From DATAYA01 sp963754235 (GTDB lineage: Bacteria > Pseudomonadota > Alphaproteobacteria > Acetobacterales > Acetobacteraceae), in NCBI GenBank assembly GCA_963754235.1, contig CAVWFK010000007.1, forward strand, positions 1-64,000: a stretch of 64,000 nucleotides of DNA, read 5' to 3'. A program made the position numbers and the translations under genes. The notes below the pieces were generated by a model. The model worked only from the letters and a program-made list of their open reading frames with translations. It was not told the origin of the DNA and made no database searches. Of the stretch, positions 26,605 through 34,584 are shown in pieces. Position 1 is the first letter of the stretch, and every line of letters starts with the position of its first letter.

Positions 26605-29572
26605 CTGCTTCTGGCAGGAACGTGGTGCGAACATCGCGCAGCGGCCGGAAGCCGGTGATGGAGTTGCTGTCCGTCCAGACATAGTCGCCGGCGAGGGCGA
26701 TGTGTTCCCAGCCGAGGGGCGCGACATGGGCAAGGAGGTCGTCAGGGACGGGGACGCCCTGGGTGCGCAGATGCTGAACAGCGCGTTCGAGGTATACCGT
26801 GTTCCAGTGGACGATGGCGGCGGTGATCAAGCTCAGGCCGGATGCCCGGAAGCTCTGGTTCTCGAAGGTGCGATCGCGGATATCGCCCTGGCGATGGAAG
26901 AAGACCGCCCTGCGGAGCGAGTTGCCGGCCTCGCCCTTGTTGAGCCCGGCATGACCGCGCTGACGCAGGTCGGGATCAGACAGCCATTGCAGCGCGAACA
27001 ACGTCCGCTCGCTCCGGCCGAGCGCCCGCAGGGCCCGCGACAGGGCGTTACCGGCACCGGCGGCGGCGAGCTTGCGCAGGATGACCGAGGGGAGGACCGT
27101 TCCCGCCTGGATCGAGGCTTTGAGGCGAATGAGTTCCTGCCACTGATTGACAACTGCCGCGGTCTCGACCGTGTCGCCGATTAGCGGTTCCAGCAGGGGA
27201 TACGTGCCGGGCTTCTCGATCGCGTGGAGCTTGCGGTCCTTCAGGTCCTTGATCCGGGGTGCGAAGCGGAAGCCCAGCAGATGACAGAGGCCGAAGACAT
27301 GATCCGTCGCGCCGGCCGTGTCGGTGTAGTGCTCGGCGATGCGCAGATCGGTCTGGTGCGCGTGGTGGAGCAGCCCGTCGAGAACGTACGGCGCTTCGCT
27401 GACCGTTGCCGCGATCACCCTGGTATGGAATGGGCCATAGCGGCCCGACACGTGGGTGTAGAGGACGAAGCCGGGATCGATACCGTATTTGGCGTTGACA
27501 GCACCGCCGGGCCCGGCACGGCCGCCGGCGCGGAAGTACTGGCCGTCCGAGGATGAAGTTGTACCGTCATCCCAGATTGCAGCCATCGGATGCCCGTGGT
27601 GGGCGTTGATGATGGCGGCACGGGCGGCAACGTAGTTCTCGTCGCTGATGTGCCATTGCGCGACGTTGACCAGGTGATGGTAGCTGAGGCTGCGCGTGGG
27701 CATCGGCCATGCGGGACAGGCCGAAATTGGTGCCATCGGCCAGAACCGCCGCGAGCAGGGCCGGCTTATCGGCTGTGGGGTTGCCGGTGCGCAGGTGGAT
27801 GAAGCGGTCGGCGAAGCCGGTCCATCCATCGACATCGGCCATAACCTCGGTGATGCGAACCCGTGGGATCGGCGCATACAGCTGTTGGGCAAGCAAGCGC
27901 GCGGCCTCTGGGACGACCGGTTTGCTCCGAGCGATGTAGAGCTTGCCGTCCTCGATCTCCACACCGTCGAGTTCGCCGCATACGGCACGGGCGGCGACGA
28001 AGGTCAGGCGCTCGTGCACGACGGCGGCGCGATCGGCGACGTAGCGGTCGGGATCGGTTTCGCCCCCAATGGCCGGTGTGGCGTCCCCTGCGGCCCCGGC
28101 CGGCAGCAGGTACTCCTCTTCGAAGGCGCGGTAGTCGCGGCTGCCGGCGACCCAGATGTCGCTGCCCTTCAGCCGATTACGCAGCGTGGCGAGCACGGCG
28201 GTCTCGTAGAGGCGCCGGTCCGCTGGCCCATTGGCGAAGATCAGCCTGCGCCATTTCGCTGGCAGGAAGGAGGCCGGCGGCCGTTTGGGCAGGCTGCGGG
28301 TGCCGTCGTGGTTCATCGCCTTGATTTCGACGGCAGCCAGGACGGGATCCCCTGCCGTGCTCGACTGGAAGAGGAACGCCTCCAGGAAGCGCGGGCTGAA
28401 CCGGCGCAGGACGGCGTAGCGCTCGGCGGCTGTCACGAGAATCTCCTGGTCGGCGACGTCGGCCACGGATTCGATGACGGGCAGCGCGCTGTCGAGCCGC
28501 CGCATGCCGACCTCGCGATCAACGACGGCGACGCCGTCCTCTCCGGTCGCCTTGGCATGCTTGAGCGCCGCGATGGTGCGGCGGAACAGGAGCAGTGCCT
28601 TGGCCACGTCGCGCTTGGTGGCCTGGAACCGCCGTTCGTCCCGGTTCCGGGCCTTGGTGAACAGCGAACCCATGTATTTCTCGAACATGGCGAGCGTCGC
28701 GTTCGCGAGCCGGGTCTACAGATTGGCGACCTCGGCCACGAGGATGGCCGTCCGCCTGGCCGGTTCGAGATCGGCGATGTGCTGCGCGGTCATGATGCTG
28801 CCCTCGTCCACCAGTCGGGCGAGGCGGGCGGCATGGATTCGCTCTGTGCGTTCCGCGCGACCCCAAGGCCGCGCACGTATTCGAGCCGGTCAAGCAGTTC
28901 GATCATGTTCGACGGCGCCGGCGACTCCGCATAGTCCCGCAGCCAGGCGAAGCGGGAGCGGCGCACTTCCGGATCCAGCATGAGCAGGGCTTCGAGCGCG
29001 TCCCGCTCGGTCTCGGTCAGGCCGTCGGCCAGAGCCTGGAACGCCCGCTTGCGGGCACGGCCGCGCGCGGCCAGTCCGATCCGCTCCAGCACCGCCGCGG
29101 CGGGGATGAGCACGTTGGCAGCCCGCAGATGGGCCAGCATTGCCCGAACGAGTGGCTCGCCACGGTCCGTGGCCCACGCCGTGTCGGTGCCTATCTGCAA
29201 GCAGGCGCGCCAATCGGCCAGCCTGAAGCCGCGAAGGCGCAGGCGCCTCTGCAATTCGACTGCGTGTTCCCTGCGGGTCTGATCCCGGTGCGCGTAGTCG
29301 GCGAAGGCGGCCGGCGATGTCCCGAGCTGGCGAGCGACGAAGGCGACCATCGCCTCCGGTGGGCGTTGGCCGGGCTCCAGACCTTGGCCGGGATGCCGCA
29401 GAAGGCACAGCTGAACGGCGAACCCCAGCCGGTTGACGGCGCGTCGCTTGGTTCGGGCCAGCGCCAGATCATCAGCACTGAGCACGTAGTGCCGCGCCAT
29501 TTCGGCGGGATCGACCGGGATGGCAAACAGGCGCGAGCGCTGCTCGGCAGACAGCAGGGTGCGGCGGGGCAT
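26600..29572 (-). pseudogene. tnpA: Tn3 family transposase TnpA, broken
   Basis: About 990 residues when rejoined, the normal size for Tn3 transposases. The N-terminus MPRRTLLSAEQRSRLFAIPV and HYVLSADDLALARTKRRAVN is the DUF4158 DNA-binding domain. A frame change lies near 28835. A TAG at 28716-28718 interrupts VAEVANL-stop-TRLANATL, consistent with CAG to TAG. An extra C near 27701 breaks RMADA-TRSLSYHHL. The catalytic domain then runs intact: YVLDGLLHHAHQTDLRIAEH, TDTAGATDHVFGLCHLLGFR and the C-terminal PLGWEHIALAGDYVWTDSNS. With three lesions the protein would not be made as the sequence stands. Confidence 0.88.
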
Positions 29573-29599
29573 GAGGGTCTCGTCTCGAAGGGATGAGGT

Positions 29600-29626
29600 C
29601 GTTCATAGACCGATTGCCTTTGAACG
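29600..29626. promoter_or_regulatory. Putative res subsite between tnpA and tnpR
   Basis: CGTTCA (29600-29605) and TGAACG (29621-29626) form an inverted repeat spanning 27 bp. That is the usual size of a resolvase res subsite, and it lies in the divergent tnpA-tnpR spacer. A second palindrome, CAAACGTTCGTTTG, at 29693-29706 overlaps the first codons of the tnpR reading frame and could be another subsite. Confidence 0.5.
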
Positions 29627-29672
29627 CCATTCTGAAAGAGGGTATTGAAAGGCAAATCCTGAGGAACTTCCC

Positions 29673-30304
29673 GTGGCCACGACCTCCATACGCAAACGTT
29701 CGTTTGTGAAAGGCCGCAAGCCCGTCAGCAGTGGCCTGCTGCTCGGTTACGCCCGCGTCTCCAGGGGCGACGACCAAACCAACACCCTGCAGGCCCGGGC
29801 ACTCCGGGCCGCCGGCTGCCGACGCCTGTTCGAGGAGGCGGCGTCGGGCGGGCGCTGGGAGCGGCCGGAGCTCACCGCATGTTCGACCACCTGCGCGAGG
29901 GCGACACCGTGGTGGTCTGGAAGCTCGATCGCCTGTCGCGCTCGCTGAAAGACGTGCTGCACATCATGGAACGCATCGCCAAGGCCGGCGCCGGCTTCCG
30001 ATCGATCACCGAGAACATCGATACCACCACCCCGGCCGGCCGGATGATGATGCAGATGGTGGCCTCGTTCGCGGAGTTTGAGCGCGCTATGATCCGCGAG
30101 CGCACCTCGGCCGGCCTCGCCGCCGCCCGGGCCGAGGGGCGTGTCGGCGGGCGGCGCAAGAAGCTCGATCTAGCCAAACGCCGAGAGATCGCCGAAAGCG
30201 TCATCTCAGGCCGCAAGTCCGGCGCCGAGATGGCCCGCCTCTACAGCATCAGCCAGCCAACCGTGTCACGCATCGTCGCCCAGCACCGCACCGGACTGGC
30301 TTAG
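29673..30304 (+). pseudogene. tnpR: Tn3 resolvase (serine recombinase) TnpR, one missing base
   Basis: Serine recombinase of about 210 residues. LLLGYARVSRGDDQTNTLQA carries the catalytic Ser in the YARVS motif. Near 29874 a C is missing: PEL-HRMFDHLREGD should read through. The rest is intact: VVVWKLDRLSRSLKDVLHIM (Arg-rich active site), GRMMMQMVASFAEFERAMIR and the C-terminal helix-turn-helix SGAEMARLYSISQPTVSRIV. The start is uncertain (GTG at 29673, or a later codon near the LLLGYARVS motif). The stop is at the edge of the right terminal repeat. Confidence 0.85.
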
Positions 30305-30337
30305 CGTGCAGTTTTGAGCAAATCGTGCGGTGACCCC
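30300..30337 (-). repeat. Tn3 right terminal inverted repeat
   Basis: Inverted partner of 26567-26604. On the minus strand it reads GGGGTCACCGCACGATTTGC inward. It starts within the tnpR stop codon. Confidence 0.88.
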
Positions 30338-30362
30338 TGATACGGAGTGATCGAAAATGATA

Positions 30363-30677
30363 GGCCGTCGCACGGCGACACAACGTCAGTCGGGGACTGC
30401 TGAGCGCGTGGCGTCGGGAAGCGATGCGCGCCACGGATGACCCTGGGCTAAGATTCGTGCCGCTCCGGCTGAGCGAGGAGGGAGCGGCGCAAAGGCCTGC
30501 CGGACTTTCTGGCAATGCGCCGGTCGCGGCGGACTTGGAGACAGCGCCGGAGCCCATGCCACGGTCGACGACAACAGGCATGATCGAGATCGAGCTTGGC
30601 CGGGCGCGGGTGCGGATTCAGGGCGCGGTGATATTGAGATGCGGCAGGTGCTCGCGCATATCGGGCGGGCGCAATGA
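30363..30677 (+). pseudogene. tnpA: IS66 TnpA, 5' truncated and frameshifted
   Basis: Begins within the conserved helix-turn-helix end VARRHNVSRGLLSAWRREAM with stop codons immediately upstream, where the Tn3 end cuts it. It continues LRFVPLRLSEEG and IEIELGRARVRIQGAV. A 1-base change near 30632 leads to DIEMRQVLAHIGRAQ, and its stop overlaps the tnpB start (ATGA at 30674-30677). Typical IS66 accessory protein. Confidence 0.75.
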
Positions 30678-31045
30678 TTCTCGGCATTCCGACGCGGCCC
30701 GGGCTGCGGGTCGTGGTTGCATCCAGGCCGGTCGATTTCCGCAAGGGCATGGATTCCTTGGCGGCGCTGGTGATGCAGGCGCTCGCCTCCGATCCGTTCG
30801 CCGGCGACGTTTTCGTGTTCCGGGCCAAGCGAATGGACCGGCTGAAGATCCTGATCTGGGACGGCTCGGGGTTGTGCCTGGTGAGCAAGCGACTGGAGGC
30901 CGGACGCTTCACCTGGCCGCCGGTACGGGACGGCGCGGTGACGCTGAGTGCGGCGCAGTTGCGTCTGCTGTTTGCTGGCCTGGACTGGACGCAGGTCACG
31001 GCACGGGGCTCCGTTGAGGCGTATGAAATGCGACAAGGTTGCTGA
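30674..31045 (+). CDS. tnpB: IS66 accessory protein TnpB
   Basis: Intact 123-residue IS66 Orf2 protein: VVVASRPVDFRKGMDSLAAL, then VFVFRAKRMDRLKILIWDGS and GLCLVSKRLEAGRFTWPPV. All are family hallmarks. Required with TnpC for IS66 transposition. Overlaps tnpA by ATGA. Confidence 0.92.
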   Translation: MILGIPTRPGLRVVVASRPVDFRKGMDSLAALVMQALASDPFAGDVFVFRAKRMDRLKILIWDGSGLCLVSKRLEAGRFTWPPVRDGAVTLSAAQLRLLFAGLDWTQVTARGSVEAYEMRQGC

Positions 31046-31088
31046 TGAATGCTGGCGAATCACGAATCATGCAGGGTACCATACCGGC

Positions 31089-32636
31089 ATGGGTTCCGAT
31101 CCCGCAGCGCTGCCACGCGATCCTGATCAGCTGATCGAGATGGTGGTTTCGCTGCAGGACGAGAACGACAAGCTGCGGGCGATCGTGGAGACGCTGAAGC
31201 GGACGCTGTTTGGCGCACGTTCGGAGCGGCTCGCTGTCACCGCAGCGCAGCTGCCGCTGGGCCTCGGTGATCTCGCCGCCATCCCCATCGAGCCGCAGCC
31301 GGCACAGAAGCCGCGCCCGGCGGACCGGCCGGTGCGCCCCAAGCCCGTGCGCAACATCGGCAGCCTGCCGAAGCACCTCCCGCGCGAGGAGATCGTGATT
31401 GAGCCGGAGGCGCACGCCTGCCCTTGCTGCCAGGGCCAGCTGCACCCGATCGGCGAAGACATCAGCGAGATGCTCGACGTCATCCCAGCGGTGATCCGGG
31501 TCAAGCGGATTCGCCGACCGCGCTATGGTTGCCGCGCTTGCGAGAGTGCCGTGGTACAGGCGCCCGCACCATCCCGTCCGGTCGAAGGCGGACTGCCGAC
31601 GGCCGCGCTACTCGCGCACATCGCCGCTTCGAAGTTTGCGTGGCACTTGCCGTTGCATCGCCAGGCGCAGATGCTGGCCGGCTACGGCATCAACCTCGAT
31701 CGTTCCACGCTGGTGCACTGGATTGCGAGGACGGTGTGGTGGCTGCAGCCGCTGCATACGCTGCTCTTGCAGACCGTGATGTCGGCACCGAAGGTGTTCT
31801 GTGATGACACGCCGCTGCCGGTGCTGGACCGGACCCGCAAGCGAACGCGGATCGGGCGACTGTGGTGCTATGCCGTGGACGACCGACCATGGCAGGGGCC
31901 CGCGCCACCGGCGGTGGTCTACCTCTACGCCGAGGACCGCCGCGGGCGCCATGTAAAGGAACATCTCGATGGGTTCCATGGCGTGCTACAGGTCGACGGC
32001 TATGCTGGATATGGCGAACTGGCCAAGCCAGACCGCCCCGGCGGCGCGATCACGCTCGCCTACTGTCTGGCGCATGCGCGACGGGAGTTCTTTGATGTGC
32101 ACAAGCAGACCGCGGATGAGATTGCCGCGGAAGCGCTGCGCCGGATCGGCGAGGTCTACGCCATCGAGGCGCGGATTCGCGGCTGCACGGCCGAGGAGCG
32201 GGTCGCCGTCCGCCAGGCCGAGACGAAGCCGCTGATGGTGGCGCTGTGGTCGTGGCTGATGGAGCGCCTCGGCGAGATCTCGGCCAAGTCCTCGCTGGCG
32301 GGCGCGATCCGCTACACGCTGGGCCATTGGGAGGGGCTCACGGTGTTCCTCGCCGACGGCCGCGTCGAGGTCGATTCCAACACTGTCGAACGGAGCATCC
32401 GCCCGATTCCCTTGGGAAGAAAGAATGCGTTGTTCGCCGGTTCGCGCAGCGGCGGTGAGCGATGGGCTGTTCTGGCGTCGCTGGTCAACACCGCCAAACT
32501 GCACGACATCGATCCGCAGACCTACCTGGCCGACGTGCTCGACCGCATCGTCTCGGGTCGCACGAAGGCGAACGCGCTGCGCGAGTTGCTGCCATGGAAC
32601 TGGAAAGCCGCACGCGCCTCTGTAGCCGCGGTGTGA
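31089..32636 (+). CDS. tnpC: IS66 family transposase TnpC
   Basis: Intact 515-residue transposase. An N-terminal coiled coil (VVSLQDENDKLRAIVETLKR) is followed by the zinc-binding domain (ACPCCQGQLHPIGEDISEML). The DDE core has APKVFCDDTPLPVLDRTRKR (Asp), GVLQVDGYAGYGELAK (Asp) and RVEVDSNTVERSIRPIPLGR (Glu). The C-terminal element ends NALRELLPWNWKAARASVAA. The start at 31089 is chosen because the preceding in-frame region overlaps tnpB. The stop overlaps the ATG of the next gene (TGATG), which is unusual for an IS and couples a passenger gene to the transposase. Confidence 0.92.
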   Translation: MGSDPAALPRDPDQLIEMVVSLQDENDKLRAIVETLKRTLFGARSERLAVTAAQLPLGLGDLAAIPIEPQPAQKPRPADRPVRPKPVRNIGSLPKHLPREEIVIEPEAHACPCCQGQLHPIGEDISEMLDVIPAVIRVKRIRRPRYGCRACESAVVQAPAPSRPVEGGLPTAALLAHIAASKFAWHLPLHRQAQMLAGYGINLDRSTLVHWIARTVWWLQPLHTLLLQTVMSAPKVFCDDTPLPVLDRTRKRTRIGRLWCYAVDDRPWQGPAPPAVVYLYAEDRRGRHVKEHLDGFHGVLQVDGYAGYGELAKPDRPGGAITLAYCLAHARREFFDVHKQTADEIAAEALRRIGEVYAIEARIRGCTAEERVAVRQAETKPLMVALWSWLMERLGEISAKSSLAGAIRYTLGHWEGLTVFLADGRVEVDSNTVERSIRPIPLGRKNALFAGSRSGGERWAVLASLVNTAKLHDIDPQTYLADVLDRIVSGRTKANALRELLPWNWKAARASVAAV

Positions 32637-33256
32637 TGAGGCAGTCGCCGCGACGGTCCCGCTCAGCGGAACAGGCGATGAGCCTCGAGCAGCTGAACGC
32701 ATGGCTCAGTGCGCTTGAGCCGCCGGCGCGGGTCGACGGCGCATCGATGCTGGACGGCTATCTGACCGCGATCGTGGTCGGACCCTGCTCGATCCCACCG
32801 GACGAATGGTTCGTCGATCTGCTCGGCGAGCGCGGTCGCATCGCCACGGCTTTCGGCAAGAAGTTGGCGGCGATCACGACGATCGTCTCGCGCTTTAACG
32901 CGATCAGCGAAGGCTTGTCGGCCGCGCCAAAGCAGCACGCGCCGATTTTCGAGAAGACGGATGACGGCATGGCGCTTCCTCAGCCGTGGTGTATGGGGTT
33001 CCTCAGCGCCATGCGACTGCGCTTCGCCGCCTGGCGGTCGCTTCTCGATCTGAGCCGCGTCGATCACGGGTTGCTATTGCCGATCTTGCTCTACTGCACA
33101 GACCCGCTCGGCAGACCCATGCTCGGACCGCCGCGAGAAGGCCCGGAAACGCAGGAGTTCCTGCACACTGCCTATCACGACATTCCGATCGTCATCCCGG
33201 CGATCCGAGAGTTCTGGATGCCGCAGCAACTTAAGCAGGCCGGCCGTCAAGGCTGA
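32636..33256 (+). CDS. UPF0149/YecA-like passenger protein of IS66
   Basis: 206-residue protein of the UPF0149 (YecA/YgfB-like) family: LEQLNAWLSALEPPARVDGA, MLDGYLTAIVVGPCSIPPDE and LPQPWCMGFLSAMRLRFAAW. The start at 32636 shares bases with the tnpC stop, so it is translated by coupling. Such genes occur downstream of tnpC in some IS66 elements. The role is unknown; no SEC-C metal-binding tail is visible. Confidence 0.78.
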   Translation: MRQSPRRSRSAEQAMSLEQLNAWLSALEPPARVDGASMLDGYLTAIVVGPCSIPPDEWFVDLLGERGRIATAFGKKLAAITTIVSRFNAISEGLSAAPKQHAPIFEKTDDGMALPQPWCMGFLSAMRLRFAAWRSLLDLSRVDHGLLLPILLYCTDPLGRPMLGPPREGPETQEFLHTAYHDIPIVIPAIREFWMPQQLKQAGRQG

Positions 33257-33609
33257 TTCCCCGTGGCCCGGTCGCATCGGTTACGATCATCCGCCGGCGG
33301 CGGTGGTGAACCGTGATGTGTCACTATTTCGCGTCGGGCCCGGTAGCGGCCCATCCGGGCGGCATGCGCGCGCCGGCCACGGTGGGTCTCGTGATAGCGC
33401 CGGCCCGCCACTCGAACGGTCTGGCAGCGCGCCCGCGAGGCGCAGCCGCTGCTGCAGTAGACCTGCCCGCGATCGCAACAGCTGCAGACGATCACCTGGG
33501 CGCGGCAGCTTGCACACAGGAACAGCCGACCCTCTCCCGGTTCGGCCTGTCCGCCGTCGCAGACGTGGCGTAGACGAGCGCCACTATTGGCAGGATACTC
33601 GTCCTGCAT
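33247..33609 (-). CDS. Small cysteine-rich protein, IS66 passenger
   Basis: 120 residues with a dense cysteine cluster: HVCDGG, LFLCASCRAQVIVCSCCDRG then YCSSGCASRARC. About ten Cys in 60 residues suggest two zinc knuckles. A basic tail follows (AGRRYHETHRGRRAHAARMG). Similar proteins occur next to IS66 genes, as I recall. It is convergent with and overlaps the UPF0149 gene by 10 bases. Function unknown; a DNA- or RNA-binding role is only a guess. Confidence 0.65.
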   Translation of the reverse strand: MQDEYPANSGARLRHVCDGGQAEPGEGRLFLCASCRAQVIVCSCCDRGQVYCSSGCASRARCQTVRVAGRRYHETHRGRRAHAARMGRYRARREIVTHHGSPPPPADDRNRCDRATGNQP

Positions 33610-33877
33610 TCGTGCCCGGCACGGTGTGGGGCACGGCGTCGATGCAGGACTTGCAGATCGCGCTCGGCGCCGGGCTTGCCCCTAATCCTGACAGGCTCTT
33701 GGCGCGTCGTCTTGCGCCCTCTGGCGCTCGTCCCCTCGACGCCCGGGGCGGCGCTAGAGGGTCAGCGATACCCCTCGGTCATCTCCCGAGCCCCGACGAC
33801 CCGCGCACCGAGATCCGCCCTGACATGCCCTCGCCGCCGGATTTACGCGGCTTCTGACCGCCATCGACACCCCAACC
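33610..33877. other. Non-coding IS66 right-end region
   Basis: 268 bases between the Cys-rich gene start and the Tn3 transposase tail. Open frames here have no recognisable protein. It probably holds the promoter of the Cys-rich gene and the IS66 right end near 33855. Confidence 0.45.
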
Positions 33878-34524
33878 TCGCCGACCGCAAACTTTATGCC
33901 TTCGGCCCCGCTTCGACGTGGCCCGCCCTCGCACCGTTCATCGCCGGGCGCCCCGACGAAAAGCTGATTGCGGCGCAGTGGGACGACGTGCTTCGCCTGA
34001 CTGCCTCGGTGCGCACCGGCACGGTCAGCGCCTCGTTGATGCTCAAGCGCCTCGGCGCCTACCCCCGGCAGAACGGACTGGCGCTCGCGTTGCGCGAGAT
34101 CGGGCGCATCGAACGAACCCTCCATGCCTTGGACTGGCTGGAACAGCCCCAACTCCGCCGGCAGGCCACGGCGGAGCTGAACAAGGGTGAGAGCCACAAC
34201 GCGCTGTGCCGCGCTGTGTGCTTCCACCGCCTCGGGCGGCTGCACGACCGCACGCCCCAAACCCAGCAGCACCGCGCCAGTGGCCTCGCCCTGGTCACGG
34301 CCGCCATCGTGCTGTGGAACACCGTCTATCTCGGTCGCGCGTTGGCGGTCGCACGTCGTCGGGGCGACCTGATCCCAGATGCGCTACTCGCTCATCTCGC
34401 CCCGCTCGGCTGGCAGCATATCAACCTCACTGGCGATTACCTCTGGGGCGTTGACGCCGGCCTCGGCCCAGACGGGTTCAGGCCGCTTCGCAGCACCACC
34501 GCGTTCCTCGCTCAGGCCGCGTAG
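33878..34524 (+). pseudogene. C-terminal fragment of a second Tn3 transposase
   Basis: About 215 residues matching the Tn3 TnpA C-terminus: LADRKLYAFGPASTWPALAP, LKRLGAYPRQNGLALALREI, ATAELNKGESHNALCRAVCF and PLGWQHINLTGDYLWGVDAG. It aligns with the tail of the TnpA at 26600-29572 but is clearly a different member. It is cut at its N-terminus where IS66 begins. No matching terminal repeat is seen after 34524. Confidence 0.85.
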
Positions 34525-34584
34525 TGTTCACGCTCCATTCCGCCAAACGTGAGTCTCGGCATCCGTTCTATGGCGTGACTCCTG

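Larger units (their letters stand above)
26559..30345. mobile_element. Tn3-family transposon (tnpA, tnpR)
   Basis: A 3.8-kb element bounded by inverted repeats. The left 38-mer is at 26567-26604 and the right at 30300-30337, each starting GGGGTC at its outer edge and agreeing at about 33 of 38 positions. The identity continues 8 bases further out on both sides (CCGTATCA at 26559-26566, TGATACGG at 30338-30345). The element holds divergent tnpA and tnpR around a res region. The left repeat contains the tnpA stop and the right repeat begins at the tnpR stop. I see no 5-bp direct target repeat. The right end cuts into IS66 tnpA, so it lies inside or against IS66. Confidence 0.88.
30363..33855 (+). 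mobile_element. IS66-family element with passenger genes, left end truncated
   Basis: Holds tnpA (5' truncated), tnpB, tnpC, then a UPF0149 gene and, in the opposite direction, a small Cys-rich gene. The left end is replaced by the Tn3 right end. The right end is not certain. A TTAC at about 33852-33855, the reverse of the GTAA that begins IS66 ends, lies just before a Tn3 transposase tail that resumes near 33878, so IS66 probably inserted into that older Tn3. Confidence 0.7.

Noticed and set aside
27696..28934. 412-codon plus-strand open frame
   Set aside because: Antisense to the Tn3 transposase, which has clear family motifs in the other direction.
26554..30350. 5-bp target duplication of the Tn3 element
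   Set aside because: Bases flanking either the 38-bp or the extended 46-bp ends do not match as a direct repeat.
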